NCBI GenBank assembly: GCA_003157195.1
Contig: PMIU01000068.1
Coordinates: 1 to 10,132, forward strand
Origin: Candidatus Nomurabacteria bacterium
GTDB lineage: Bacteria > Patescibacteriota > Minisyncoccia > Phycocordibacterales > UBA9973
Direction: 5' to 3'
DNA length: 10,132 nt
How positions within the stretch are numbered: the first letter of the stretch is position 1; each line of letters opens with the position of its first letter. The notes beneath the pieces were generated by a model, which was not told the origin of the DNA, did not search any database, and saw only the letters and a program-made list of their open reading frames with translations. Below, one piece after another: positions 1-5,452 of this stretch. Position numbers and translations under genes: made by a program.

Positions 1-78
1 ATATTAAAAACTATTTTTTTGAATAGATAAATTAATATATTTATTTATTTAATTTTAGATGGTCGTACTAAAGTTATT

Positions 79-98
79 TACTATTTAATTATTATTAA
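79..98 (+). promoter_or_regulatory. Possible -10 box and AT-rich start region of the first operon
   Basis: TACTAT at 79-84 is a plausible -10 element 16 nt before the ATG at 101. No convincing -35 was found. Bases 1-78 are very AT-rich and show no gene that can be supported. The segment 87-98 is the 12-mer AATTATTATTAA, which recurs before the next gene. Confidence 0.25.
87..98 (+). repeat. AT-rich 12-mer repeated upstream of three consecutive genes
   Basis: AATTATTATTAA occurs at 87-98 and again exactly at 405-416. An 11/12 match, AATAATTATTAA, lies at 965-976. Each copy lies a few bases to about 14 bases before the next ATG. The second and third copies include the stop codon of the preceding gene. 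The first two genes also share TTAATTATGCAAA across their start codons. No Shine-Dalgarno is present, so the motif may act as an A/U-rich translation initiation element. A transcription factor site or an echo of local duplication are alternatives. Confidence 0.45.
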
Positions 99-100
99 TT

Positions 101-406
101 ATGCAAACAGAAATAGAAACATTGCCTAACACAAATTATATGGGCAGTAAAAAGAATTACGAGAGTGTAAAAAGCCAACTTTTAGAAAGATACGGCACAG
201 AAATCGCAGAAGAGTATGACCCGCTCGTAAATTGTAGAACTTATAACGATTGGGCAAAAAATTCGTATGTTGTAAATCGCGGTGCCAGATCATTTAAAGC
301 TGTAGTGGTAGTTGAAAAGAAGGACAAAATAACGGGAGAAGTAATCAAAAAATATCCTAAGACAATTTGTCTCTTTTTTAGAAATCAAGTTCACAAAGTC
401 GAGTAA
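101..406 (+). CDS. Small protein resembling the ArdC N-terminal ssDNA-binding domain
   Basis: A 101-residue soluble protein with no signal peptide or membrane segment. The central part reads Y-D-P-L-x-N-C-x-T-Y-x-x-W followed by a basic segment (V-N-R-G-A-R-S-F-K-A) and a strand-rich end (K-T-I-C-L-F-F-R-N-Q-V). This order, W followed by a Y-x-V-x-x-G-x-K-like stretch and an L-F-x-x-x-Q-V end, recalls the N-terminal ssDNA-binding domain of ArdC/LtrC-type antirestriction proteins, but without any metallopeptidase domain. The resemblance is by eye only. It is the first gene of a three-gene operon, 24 nt before the next start. The start has no Shine-Dalgarno. The shared TTAATTATGCAAA with the next gene supports it. 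Function is inferred at best: protection or handling of single-stranded DNA. Confidence 0.6.
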   Translation: MQTEIETLPNTNYMGSKKNYESVKSQLLERYGTEIAEEYDPLVNCRTYNDWAKNSYVVNRGARSFKAVVVVEKKDKITGEVIKKYPKTICLFFRNQVHKVE

Positions 407-430
407 TTATTATTAAAATATAACTTAATT

Positions 431-976
431 ATGCAAAACACAAATTATAAATCCAGTATTCCATCTCCATTTCAGGCAAGGCAAAGACTAGATCCTGTCC
501 AACAAGCTGTGCAGGCAAATGTCGAAAAATTTACCCTAGAGATATCGGTCGAAGAAGATAAAGAAACTGCCTTATTGCTAAAGCACCTACCTGGTCCAGT
601 GATTGCCTATAAATGCACAGTCAGTAAGGGATCACAGGTACTCGGTATCGGTAGAGGTAACGCAATATTATCAAAAATTAATAAGTGGGTGGATCGTTCC
701 GTTCGTTATACATTCAATGCCTCGTTGATAGATTCCATTATTCAATCAGTCAAAGCTTTGGACGTGCTTTACCTTAAAGACAATACCGATAGTCCAGCTC
801 AAGAAACAAATGAAATCGATTACGCTACCGACAAGCAGAAAAGTTATCTCCGGGAACTCATCAACACCAATATCAGAGACGAAAGCAAACGCAAATATTG
901 GGAAGGGCAAATCAATATGCTCACAAAAGATGAGGCCTCAGAAAAAATTCAATCTTTCGTAGGTAATAATTATTAA
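431..976 (+). CDS. Hypothetical protein with C-terminal T-x-K-Q-K module, possibly DNA-recombination related
   Basis: A 181-residue protein not confidently recognised. Residues 1-30 are Q- and P-rich and probably disordered. Residues 33-115 look like a compact alpha/beta domain with the stretch V-I-A-Y-K-C-T-V-S-K and a G-I-G-R-G motif near 72-76. A polar linker covers 117-131. Residues 132-178 form a helical module starting A-T-D-K-Q-K and ending L-T-K-D-E-A-S-E-K-I. Modules of the form 'ATxKQ...LTKxEAS' occur at the ends of phage and mobile-element proteins, including some single-strand annealing or DUF3072-like proteins; that link is recollection, not a search. The next gene carries the same module on its own. 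Placement after an ArdC-N-like gene fits DNA transfer or recombination, but this is inference. No Shine-Dalgarno. Confidence 0.6.
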   Translation: MQNTNYKSSIPSPFQARQRLDPVQQAVQANVEKFTLEISVEEDKETALLLKHLPGPVIAYKCTVSKGSQVLGIGRGNAILSKINKWVDRSVRYTFNASLIDSIIQSVKALDVLYLKDNTDSPAQETNEIDYATDKQKSYLRELINTNIRDESKRKYWEGQINMLTKDEASEKIQSFVGNNY

Positions 977-990
977 CTAATTTAAAATCA

Positions 991-1221
991 ATGAATACAA
1001 CAATAGCTAGTATGGACGGTCCCAGAAATATCTATTGGCCTCCTTGTTTGGGAGAAATTCCAATGATAACTAAAAGTCAGAAAGAGAAATTAACCACTCT
1101 GATTTATCAGAATATTTTTGATGAAAATGAGAGGGAGCTTAAGCTAATGGAATTGGAGGATCTTACTCAAGCGGATGCCAGTTATATGCTTTACCAGTTT
1201 GAAACGGGAAAGTGGGATTAA
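991..1221 (+). CDS. Small protein consisting mainly of the same T-x-x-Q-K module
   Basis: A 76-residue protein starting 14 nt after the preceding stop and last in the three-gene operon. Residues 27-70 align without any gap to residues 133-176 of the upstream protein. By hand I count 16 identities in 44 positions, including T27, Q30, K31, L37, I38, N41, I42, D44, E45, R48, L58, T59, A63, S64 and F70. The first 25 residues (with a W-P-P-C stretch) have no counterpart. It is therefore a stand-alone paralogue of the neighbour's C-terminal module, perhaps a partner or competitor for the same binding site. Its molecular function is unknown. A downstream intrinsic terminator at 1239-1273 supports this as the operon end. 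Confidence 0.55.
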   Translation: MNTTIASMDGPRNIYWPPCLGEIPMITKSQKEKLTTLIYQNIFDENERELKLMELEDLTQADASYMLYQFETGKWD

Positions 1222-1238
1222 AAGAATAGTGAATAATT

Positions 1239-1273
1239 AAGGTAGTATTCCATAACGGGGTGCTACCTTTTTT
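1239..1273 (+). terminator. Intrinsic terminator of the three-gene operon
   Basis: AAGGTAG (1239-1245) pairs with CTACCTT (1263-1269). The stem can be lengthened by a T-G and an A-T pair inside. A run of six T follows at 1268-1273. It lies 17 nt after the stop codon of the 76-residue gene. Confidence 0.7.
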
Positions 1274-1314
1274 ATTTGGTTCTTTGTTTTGGAATTGTGT
1301 AACCCAATATCAAC

Positions 1315-1343
1315 TTCTCATAAAAGCCGTTTTAAGGTATAAT
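1315..1343 (+). promoter_or_regulatory. Promoter of the TrpR-like gene, near-leaderless
   Basis: A perfect TATAAT at 1338-1343 lies 17 nt after TTCTCA (1315-1320, 4/6 to the -35 consensus). The predicted transcription start, about 1350, is within a few bases of the ATG at 1352. The mRNA is therefore probably leaderless or nearly so. Confidence 0.6.
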
Positions 1344-1351
1344 TAAATTAT

Positions 1352-1645
1352 ATGATCAACAATTCCGGGCAATATAAAAAAGAGCTGGTTGAAATTTTCT
1401 CTAAAATTTCTGGGGACAAAAAGTTGATAACTGAATTTTTAAAAGATATTTTAACACCGGCTGAATTTGAAACCTTAGCTTCAAGATGGCAGATAGTTAA
1501 AAAATTGAATAAGAAAGAAACACATAGGAAAATAGCAAAAGATTTAGGTCTCGGTATTAGCACCGTCAGTCGCGGATTTAGTGAGCTTCGTGATAAAAAT
1601 GGGGGTTTTGTTTTAGTCCTCAAAAAACTCAAATTATTTAAATAA
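1352..1645 (+). CDS. TrpR-family tryptophan-responsive repressor-like protein
   Basis: A 97-residue all-helical DNA-binding protein. The core 'I-L-T-P-A-E-F-E-T-L-A-S-R-W-Q-I-V' followed by 'D-L-G-L-G-I-S-T-V-S-R-G' matches E. coli TrpR ('LTPDEREALGTRVRIV' and 'ELGAGIATITRG'), with one residue fewer in between. The E. coli tryptophan-contact residues T44, R54 and R84 correspond to T35, R45 and R74 here. Ligand binding is thus plausible rather than lost as in more distant YerC-like members. The helix-turn-helix covers about residues 56-79. The C-terminus is lysine-rich and TrpR-length overall. An ACTAGT-centred palindrome, the core of the enterobacterial trp operator, lies 59 nt past the stop. 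A tryptophan-type attenuator follows. No trp biosynthesis gene is in the window. The family call is strong. Tryptophan as ligand and the downstream gene as target are inferred. Confidence 0.85.
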   Translation: MINNSGQYKKELVEIFSKISGDKKLITEFLKDILTPAEFETLASRWQIVKKLNKKETHRKIAKDLGLGISTVSRGFSELRDKNGGFVLVLKKLKLFK

Positions 1646-1654
1646 ATACAAATT

Positions 1655-1676
1655 CCTGTTATCCACAGGTATACCT
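1655..1676. promoter_or_regulatory. DnaA-box-like sequence and 10-bp palindrome upstream of the leader promoter
   Basis: TTATCCACA at 1659-1667 is a perfect match to the DnaA box consensus and sits inside a small inverted repeat (CCTGT 1655-1659, ACAGG 1665-1669). It runs into AGGTATACCT (1667-1676), a perfect 10-bp palindrome directly before the candidate -35 box. It may be an accessory operator or a weak terminator for the TrpR-like gene. A single box does not establish a replication origin. Confidence 0.3.
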
Positions 1677-1677
1677 A

Positions 1678-1716
1678 TTGCTTTTGTTTTTATACATGCT
1701 ACCATGTACTAGTACA
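1678..1716 (+). promoter_or_regulatory. Candidate promoter with TrpR-operator-like palindrome TGTACTAGTACA
   Basis: TTGCTT (1678-1683) and an extended -10, TGC followed by TACCAT (1697-1705), are 16 nt apart and predict a start near 1712. The perfect 12-bp palindrome TGTACTAGTACA (1705-1716) covers that start. From established knowledge, E. coli TrpR operators are built around CTAG, as in GTACTAGTTAACTAGTAC. The present site contains both GTACTAGT and ACTAGTAC in overlapping form. Its place over the transcription start resembles the self-controlled trpR operator. The -10 is imperfect, so the promoter call is weaker than the palindrome. Confidence 0.55.
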
Positions 1717-1727
1717 CAGATACATAT

Positions 1728-1805
1728 ATGAATAATATCTATAAGAATAATTTAAATAAATCTTGGTGGAACGCAAATACATACTTTTTTGCGTCTATCT
1801 GTTGA
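1728..1805 (+). CDS. TrpL-like leader peptide with tandem Trp codons
   Basis: A 25-codon ORF (ATG 1728, TGA 1803-1805) whose residues 13-14 are both tryptophan (TGG TGG at 1764-1769), within 'N-K-S-W-W-N-A'. The E. coli trp leader peptide likewise has two adjacent Trp codons in its second half. The Trp codons lie directly before RNA segment 1 (1771-1777). The stop codon lies just past segment 2 (1787-1795), as ribosome-mediated attenuation requires. A ribosome starved for Trp would cover segment 1, and one at the stop would cover segment 2. There is no Shine-Dalgarno, as in most genes here. No other role for the peptide is suggested. Expression is inferred from geometry only. Confidence 0.6.
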   Translation: MNNIYKNNLNKSWWNANTYFFASIC

Positions 1806-1867
1806 TTTCTCTTTGTTTTCTAAACTAAAAAAGGAATCCATTAATCGGCGCAAGAGCGTCGATTTTT
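1771..1867 (+). promoter_or_regulatory. Tryptophan-type transcription attenuator with mutually exclusive hairpins
   Basis: Segment 1 (ACGCAAA, 1771-1777) pairs with TTTGCGT (1788-1794) as a perfect 7-bp stem. Segment 2 (TTTTGCGTC, 1787-1795) can instead pair with segment 3 (GGCGCAAGA, 1847-1855) through nine contiguous pairs, two of them G-U. Segment 3 in turn forms the terminator with segment 4 (1856-1864). The three pairings 1:2, 2:3 and 3:4 exclude one another, as in the enterobacterial trp leader. The expected behaviour is readthrough into the downstream gene when charged tRNA-Trp is scarce and termination when it is plentiful. All pairings were read by eye, and no folding energies were computed. 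Confidence 0.6.
1843..1867 (+). terminator. Leader terminator (segments 3:4 of the attenuator)
   Basis: AATCGGCGC (1843-1851) pairs along its whole length with GCGTCGATT (1856-1864), with one G-U pair, around the tetraloop AAGA. It is followed by a T run (1863-1867) and a further T-rich stretch. It lies 49 nt upstream of the ATG at 1917, so it would stop transcription before the gene rather than after one. Confidence 0.7.
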
Positions 1868-1916
1868 GTTCTTTATCGCAAACAGTTCTTTAACAAACCA
1901 AAAACAGGAGACAATC

Positions 1917-4151
1917 ATGAAAAAAGGCAAAGCAGAAAACCTCGGCATTCTTTCAACGATTCGTGGAATTAACGTTCCCCGATTCGTCGTTCTTCGCCCT
2001 GGTATGTCCGAAGGCGAACAAGGCAAAATTATCCGTGGTTTTTTGAAAACTTGCCACGGAAACACAGTTGCGGTCCGCAGCAGTGCGGATCAGGAAGATT
2101 CTTCCGGCGCATCGTTTGCTGGAATGTACACCACAAAACTTTGGGTTCAGGCAACAGAACAAGCGATTCAAGTTGCAACCCAAGAGGTGCGACATTCCGG
2201 AACACAGAAAAAGGAAGTCGTAGCTCATTACGCCAAACAGCGAGGTTTAGAACTCAGCGAGTCCATCGTGTCGGTCATCGTTCAGAAAATGATTGAGGCC
2301 GACATGAGTGGTGTCATTTTCTCACATGATCTCGCTAAGGCCGACGGCTACTATACTGTTTCGGTCTCAAGCGGAGTTGGAGAAACGATCGTTGGCGGTG
2401 CTGCCAACGGTAGACTCATTCGGATTGCTCGCGGAGTAAAACCCGAGAGCATGAAAGATGCTTGGCTTCAGAAGCTCATTGTCGCTATGAAGGCGATCGA
2501 GCAGCGATTTCGGTCGCCCAGTCTGGATGTCGAGTTCGCCGTTCAGAACAACACCCTATACATTCTTCAGTGCCGACCCATCACCACTGTGCAAGCAGAA
2601 ATGGACAAGGTATCGGAGAAGCTGTCACTCAACCGGATTAAATCGGTAAATGCGTCGGTCGCATCCCGCTTCTGCGGAGATGTGCTTGGTGACATGATCG
2701 ACATCAATCCCGTTGAGTTACTTGGAATCATTCCAACATCGCTCGACATCTCAATCTTTAAGTATCTGTTCGCCGACAAAATCGTTGAGCAGGTGCGACA
2801 AGACATGGGATACAATCCGCTCCACATCGGGGTGCTTCGTGTGGTGGAGGGTAAGCCCTACGTGTCCATGCGTGCGGCGGCGTTCAGTTTTCGTCCGCGT
2901 GGAATCTCTGACAAGATTTACGAGCGAATGGTTCGCGTTTATCGGAACGTGCTTGTAAACAACTCCGCGCTTCAGAGTCGTGTGGAGTTCGACGTGTTTG
3001 CCATGGGCTGCGGTGAAAAGCTCGAAAGAGTGATGCAGGAAGCGCATTTCAACGATGGCGAAAAGTCAATCGTTCGAGAAGCATTTCTGTGCATTGGTGA
3101 AGTTTTCTCGCGAGTGTCCACAGCACAAGTGGAAAACTTTGATAAGTTCGCTACAGACTATGAGCAACGCACTGCTGTCATGAACGACGCTTCGTTGAGT
3201 GATATCCTCGAGCATGTTGCGCGAGGCACGGAGATGTTTGCCCGTGTTGCGCGCCTCGCTTTCTACTGGAAGAGCAGATTCGAGGAACTGCACCCGCGAG
3301 AGGATCTTAACGTCCTCATGAGCGGGCATATTCGTTCGGTGAACGAGCAACTTCAGTCCGATTTGGTGGCGTGTCGAAATGGCACGATCGCCAGAGAGGA
3401 AGTCATCAGGCGGTACGGACATCTGCGGCCAGGACAGTTCAGCGTTTTCGGCGAATCCTACGCGGACGATCCGAACGCTTATCTGTTTGCTCAAATGGAG
3501 AGAGCGGAAGTAGCTCGATCGCAAAGGCAAGCCCACGCGTTCGAGGGCGCGACTGAATTCAGGCACATTGTGACGTTCATGGAAGCTCGTGAGCGCATGA
3601 AGTTCTTGTTCAGCCAGTCGTTCCATCTCTTTGCGACAAAGCTGAAACGCCAACTCGCACAAAGAGGAATCTCCGAGTGCGATGCGTCTCGGGTGAGTTG
3701 GGAAGAGCTGTGGACGTGCTTAAATGACTCAACACCATTGAGCACGAGCCAAGTCGAGCATGGGTCTCCTGTTTTGCTGCCGGACGTGATAATTCCTGGT
3801 CTTACCAACCTAGAAGTAATCACGTTCAGCGAAGCGATGCCGTCGTACATCACGAGTTCAATCGTAAAAGCACGTGTGTGCGTGTTGGAGAGGTTGGGCG
3901 TGAAAGCCGATGTCAGGGGCGCTCTCGTTCTGCTGCCGAATGCAGATCCCGGCTATGACTTTCTATTTCACTCAGGTGCGGTAGGAATTATCACCAAAGT
4001 CGGAGGTCCCGCATCGCACATGTGCATTCGGTCCATCGAACTTCAGATGCCCGCGTGTATTGGTTGTGGAGAAAGCGTATACCAAAAGTTGGCGGCGGCC
4101 AATTCTGCTGTTCTCGACTGTGGCACGCGACAGATCATTGTTCTTAACTAA
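1917..4151 (+). CDS. PEP-synthase/PPDK-like phosphotransferase with rifampin phosphotransferase-type architecture
   Basis: A 744-residue cytoplasmic enzyme. The PPDK-type ATP-grasp domain spans about residues 1-225: 'V-A-V-R-S-S-A-D-Q-E-D' at 51-61, 'Q-K-M-I-E-A-D-M-S-G-V-I-F' near 123-135 and 'D-V-E-F...L-Q-C-R-P' at 204-221. A long mostly helical middle domain spans about 235-650 and holds 'R-Y-G-H-L-R-P-G-Q' at 499-507, reminiscent of the YGHRGP motif of rifampin phosphotransferases. The swivelling phosphohistidine domain spans about 665-744, with 'G-G-P-A-S-H' placing the carrier at H701. The C-terminal PEP/pyruvate barrel of true PEP synthase and PPDK is absent. The expected chemistry is ATP to phosphohistidine to an unknown small molecule, giving AMP and phosphate. 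The start is set by GGAG at 1907-1910, six bases before ATG 1917. A longer frame from 1866 would overlap the leader terminator and lacks an RBS. The gene is far richer in G+C than its neighbours (33/60 at 2461-2520 versus 15/60 at 4261-4320, counted by eye) and uses many CGN arginine codons, which suggests horizontal acquisition. The substrate is unknown. Confidence 0.85.
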   Translation: MKKGKAENLGILSTIRGINVPRFVVLRPGMSEGEQGKIIRGFLKTCHGNTVAVRSSADQEDSSGASFAGMYTTKLWVQATEQAIQVATQEVRHSGTQKKEVVAHYAKQRGLELSESIVSVIVQKMIEADMSGVIFSHDLAKADGYYTVSVSSGVGETIVGGAANGRLIRIARGVKPESMKDAWLQKLIVAMKAIEQRFRSPSLDVEFAVQNNTLYILQCRPITTVQAEMDKVSEKLSLNRIKSVNASVASRFCGDVLGDMIDINPVELLGIIPTSLDISIFKYLFADKIVEQVRQDMGYNPLHIGVLRVVEGKPYVSMRAAAFSFRPRGISDKIYERMVRVYRNVLVNNSALQSRVEFDVFAMGCGEKLERVMQEAHFNDGEKSIVREAFLCIGEVFSRVSTAQVENFDKFATDYEQRTAVMNDASLSDILEHVARGTEMFARVARLAFYWKSRFEELHPREDLNVLMSGHIRSVNEQLQSDLVACRNGTIAREEVIRRYGHLRPGQFSVFGESYADDPNAYLFAQMERAEVARSQRQAHAFEGATEFRHIVTFMEARERMKFLFSQSFHLFATKLKRQLAQRGISECDASRVSWEELWTCLNDSTPLSTSQVEHGSPVLLPDVIIPGLTNLEVITFSEAMPSYITSSIVKARVCVLERLGVKADVRGALVLLPNADPGYDFLFHSGAVGIITKVGGPASHMCIRSIELQMPACIGCGESVYQKLAAANSAVLDCGTRQIIVLN

Positions 4152-4163
4152 ACAAATAAATAC

Positions 4164-4204
4164 GAGAGTGGATACCAAGTTTAGGTTTCCACTCTCATTT
4201 TTTT
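4164..4204 (+). terminator. Intrinsic terminator after the phosphotransferase gene
   Basis: A 13-bp stem with one mismatch: GAGAGTGGATACC (4164-4176) against GGTTTCCACTCTC (4184-4196). The loop is seven bases, and a seven-T run follows (4198-4204). It overlaps the promoter of the next gene. Confidence 0.85.
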
Positions 4205-4214
4205 AATATACAAT
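4186..4214 (+). promoter_or_regulatory. Promoter of the LMW-PTP-like gene, leaderless
   Basis: TTTCCA (4186-4191, 4/6 to the -35 consensus), a 17-nt spacer and TACAAT (4209-4214) place the transcription start at about 4221, the A of the start codon. The -35 lies in the 3' arm of the upstream terminator hairpin. Confidence 0.5.
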
Positions 4215-4220
4215 AAGCTT

Positions 4221-4739
4221 ATGAAAAAAATAATTACTTTTATTTGCAATGGCAACATACATCGTTCTGCGATTGCAGAAATATATCTTAATAAGGTTTT
4301 GAAGAAAAATAAATTAGATAATGAATTTATTGCAAAATCGTATGCACTTCAAGGCACACAAGGAACACCCAAGCCATTGCATAAAAATCTAATGGAATAT
4401 CCAAAAGAATATAAAATTGCACTGCCGATTCTAAAATCTTTTAAGATTGATATTACGGGTCATCTTTATAAAAAAATTACTCCTTCGGCTGTTGAAAAAT
4501 CTGCAGTTATTATTGCCATGGATAAAAAAACATATTCGCAAGCCAAAAATGCATTAATTAAGCAGTTCCCTAAATATAAAAATAAAATACATGTTTTTTC
4601 TGAATTTACAGAAAATCATAAAGGCATAAAAGACCCCTTCGGCAATACCAGTCCTAAATTTCATCTGGCAACAATAAAAAGTATTTGTCTAACAATTGAA
4701 GATCAATATAAAAATATACTGGATCTTGCTGGTTTATAG
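4221..4739 (+). CDS. Low-molecular-weight protein tyrosine phosphatase-like protein
   Basis: A 172-residue cytoplasmic protein with an N-terminal strand leading into the phosphatase loop C-N-G-N-I-H-R-S at residues 9-16. This is a C-x5-R loop with nucleophile C9 and phosphate-binding R15. The general acid motif D-P-F-G is at residues 138-141, in the position expected of the family (canonical D-P). Length is close to the usual 150-170. The usual second cysteine of the loop (C-x-G-N-x-C-R-S) is replaced by H14, which removes the disulfide partner that protects many LMW-PTPs from oxidation. The family dephosphorylates phosphotyrosine, phosphoarginine or arsenate-type substrates. The actual substrate cannot be told here, and no partner tyrosine kinase is present. 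No Shine-Dalgarno. It ends 14 nt from the convergent racemase gene. Confidence 0.8.
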   Translation: MKKIITFICNGNIHRSAIAEIYLNKVLKKNKLDNEFIAKSYALQGTQGTPKPLHKNLMEYPKEYKIALPILKSFKIDITGHLYKKITPSAVEKSAVIIAMDKKTYSQAKNALIKQFPKYKNKIHVFSEFTENHKGIKDPFGNTSPKFHLATIKSICLTIEDQYKNILDLAGL

Positions 4740-4753
4740 AAATAGTTTGTTTT

Positions 4754-5443
4754 TTATTTCAATATTTCTCTTACTGTCGCCTCGGCTAGTATCTTCATGG
4801 TATCAAATATTTTTAGAGTTGGATGTTTTGGTATTAATAATTGCAGATCTGTGCAAGCAAGCATTACGCAATCAACATTTTTATTTTCAAAGTCGTTAAT
4901 GATTTTAATCAGATCTTCTCTGTCTTTATTGTTTTGCTGACCAGTAACAAGGTTCATAATAAATTTACCCATTTTGGCTTGCTGGAAACTGTCAGGTGTT
5001 ACGTACACTATTTTATTTTCCTCGAAAGCGTTTTCGTATAATTTATTCTGAATGGTCGCCGAGGTAGACACAATACCAACTTTGTTGAAATTATTTTCCT
5101 TAAGAAATTTTACTGTTTCCTCAATAATACTTAAAACAGGAATAGTAACTGCTTGTCTGATTTCTTTAATAAATACATGAAGCGAATTACAGGGCATAAT
5201 AATAAAATCAGCACCAGCCTTTTCCAATTTTTTAGCTTCAGTTGTTAAAAACGGCAATATTCTTTCAATACCTATGTTTTTTGAAATCGCATCTTCCTCG
5301 ATTTCATAAGGCAATGGAACACTAGCAATTATTATTTCTGGTCTAGTAGTTTTAGATTTTTTCTGACACGAAAAAACAATATCGAGATAAAATTCTGATG
5401 TTGTTTCTGGACCTAAACCACCAATTATTCCGACAGTTTTCAT
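4754..5443 (-). CDS. Aspartate/glutamate racemase family protein
   Basis: A 229-residue cytoplasmic enzyme of the Asp/Glu racemase superfamily. It opens with the typical 'G-I-I-G-G-L-G-P-E-T-T' loop (residues 5-15). The two catalytic cysteines sit in the usual contexts: C85 in 'M-P-C-N-S-L-H' and C197 in 'L-A-C-T-D-L'. The opening and the two cysteines fit aspartate racemase (PLP-independent deprotonation and reprotonation at C-alpha) better than MurI, but glutamate or broad-range activity cannot be excluded. D-amino acids made by such enzymes serve peptidoglycan cross-links. The gene stands alone on the minus strand, converging on the phosphatase gene. No Shine-Dalgarno is seen. Confidence 0.85.
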   Translation of the reverse strand: MKTVGIIGGLGPETTSEFYLDIVFSCQKKSKTTRPEIIIASVPLPYEIEEDAISKNIGIERILPFLTTEAKKLEKAGADFIIMPCNSLHVFIKEIRQAVTIPVLSIIEETVKFLKENNFNKVGIVSTSATIQNKLYENAFEENKIVYVTPDSFQQAKMGKFIMNLVTGQQNNKDREDLIKIINDFENKNVDCVMLACTDLQLLIPKHPTLKIFDTMKILAEATVREILK

Positions 5444-5452
5444 GACAAAGAT

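Noticed and set aside
1348..1632. Minus-strand frame of 94 codons antisense to the TrpR-like gene
   Set aside because: The plus strand encodes a clear TrpR-family protein. The minus product shows no family motif.
1659..1667. Perfect DnaA box as a chromosomal origin
   Set aside because: A single box without a cluster, without dnaA and without a clear unwinding element is expected by chance in a genome.
1866..1916. Upstream start for the phosphotransferase at 1866
   Set aside because: It begins in the T run of the leader terminator and has no ribosome binding site. ATG 1917 has GGAG at proper spacing and gives a natural N-terminus.
3066..3662. Long minus-strand frame of 198 codons
   Set aside because: It lies wholly within the phosphotransferase gene, whose sense-strand translation has clear domains. 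The G+C-rich composition makes antisense frames long by chance.
4739..4760. GAAATA/TATTTC inverted repeat between the convergent genes as a bidirectional terminator
   Set aside because: The stem is only 6 A-T-rich pairs with a long loop, too weak to call.
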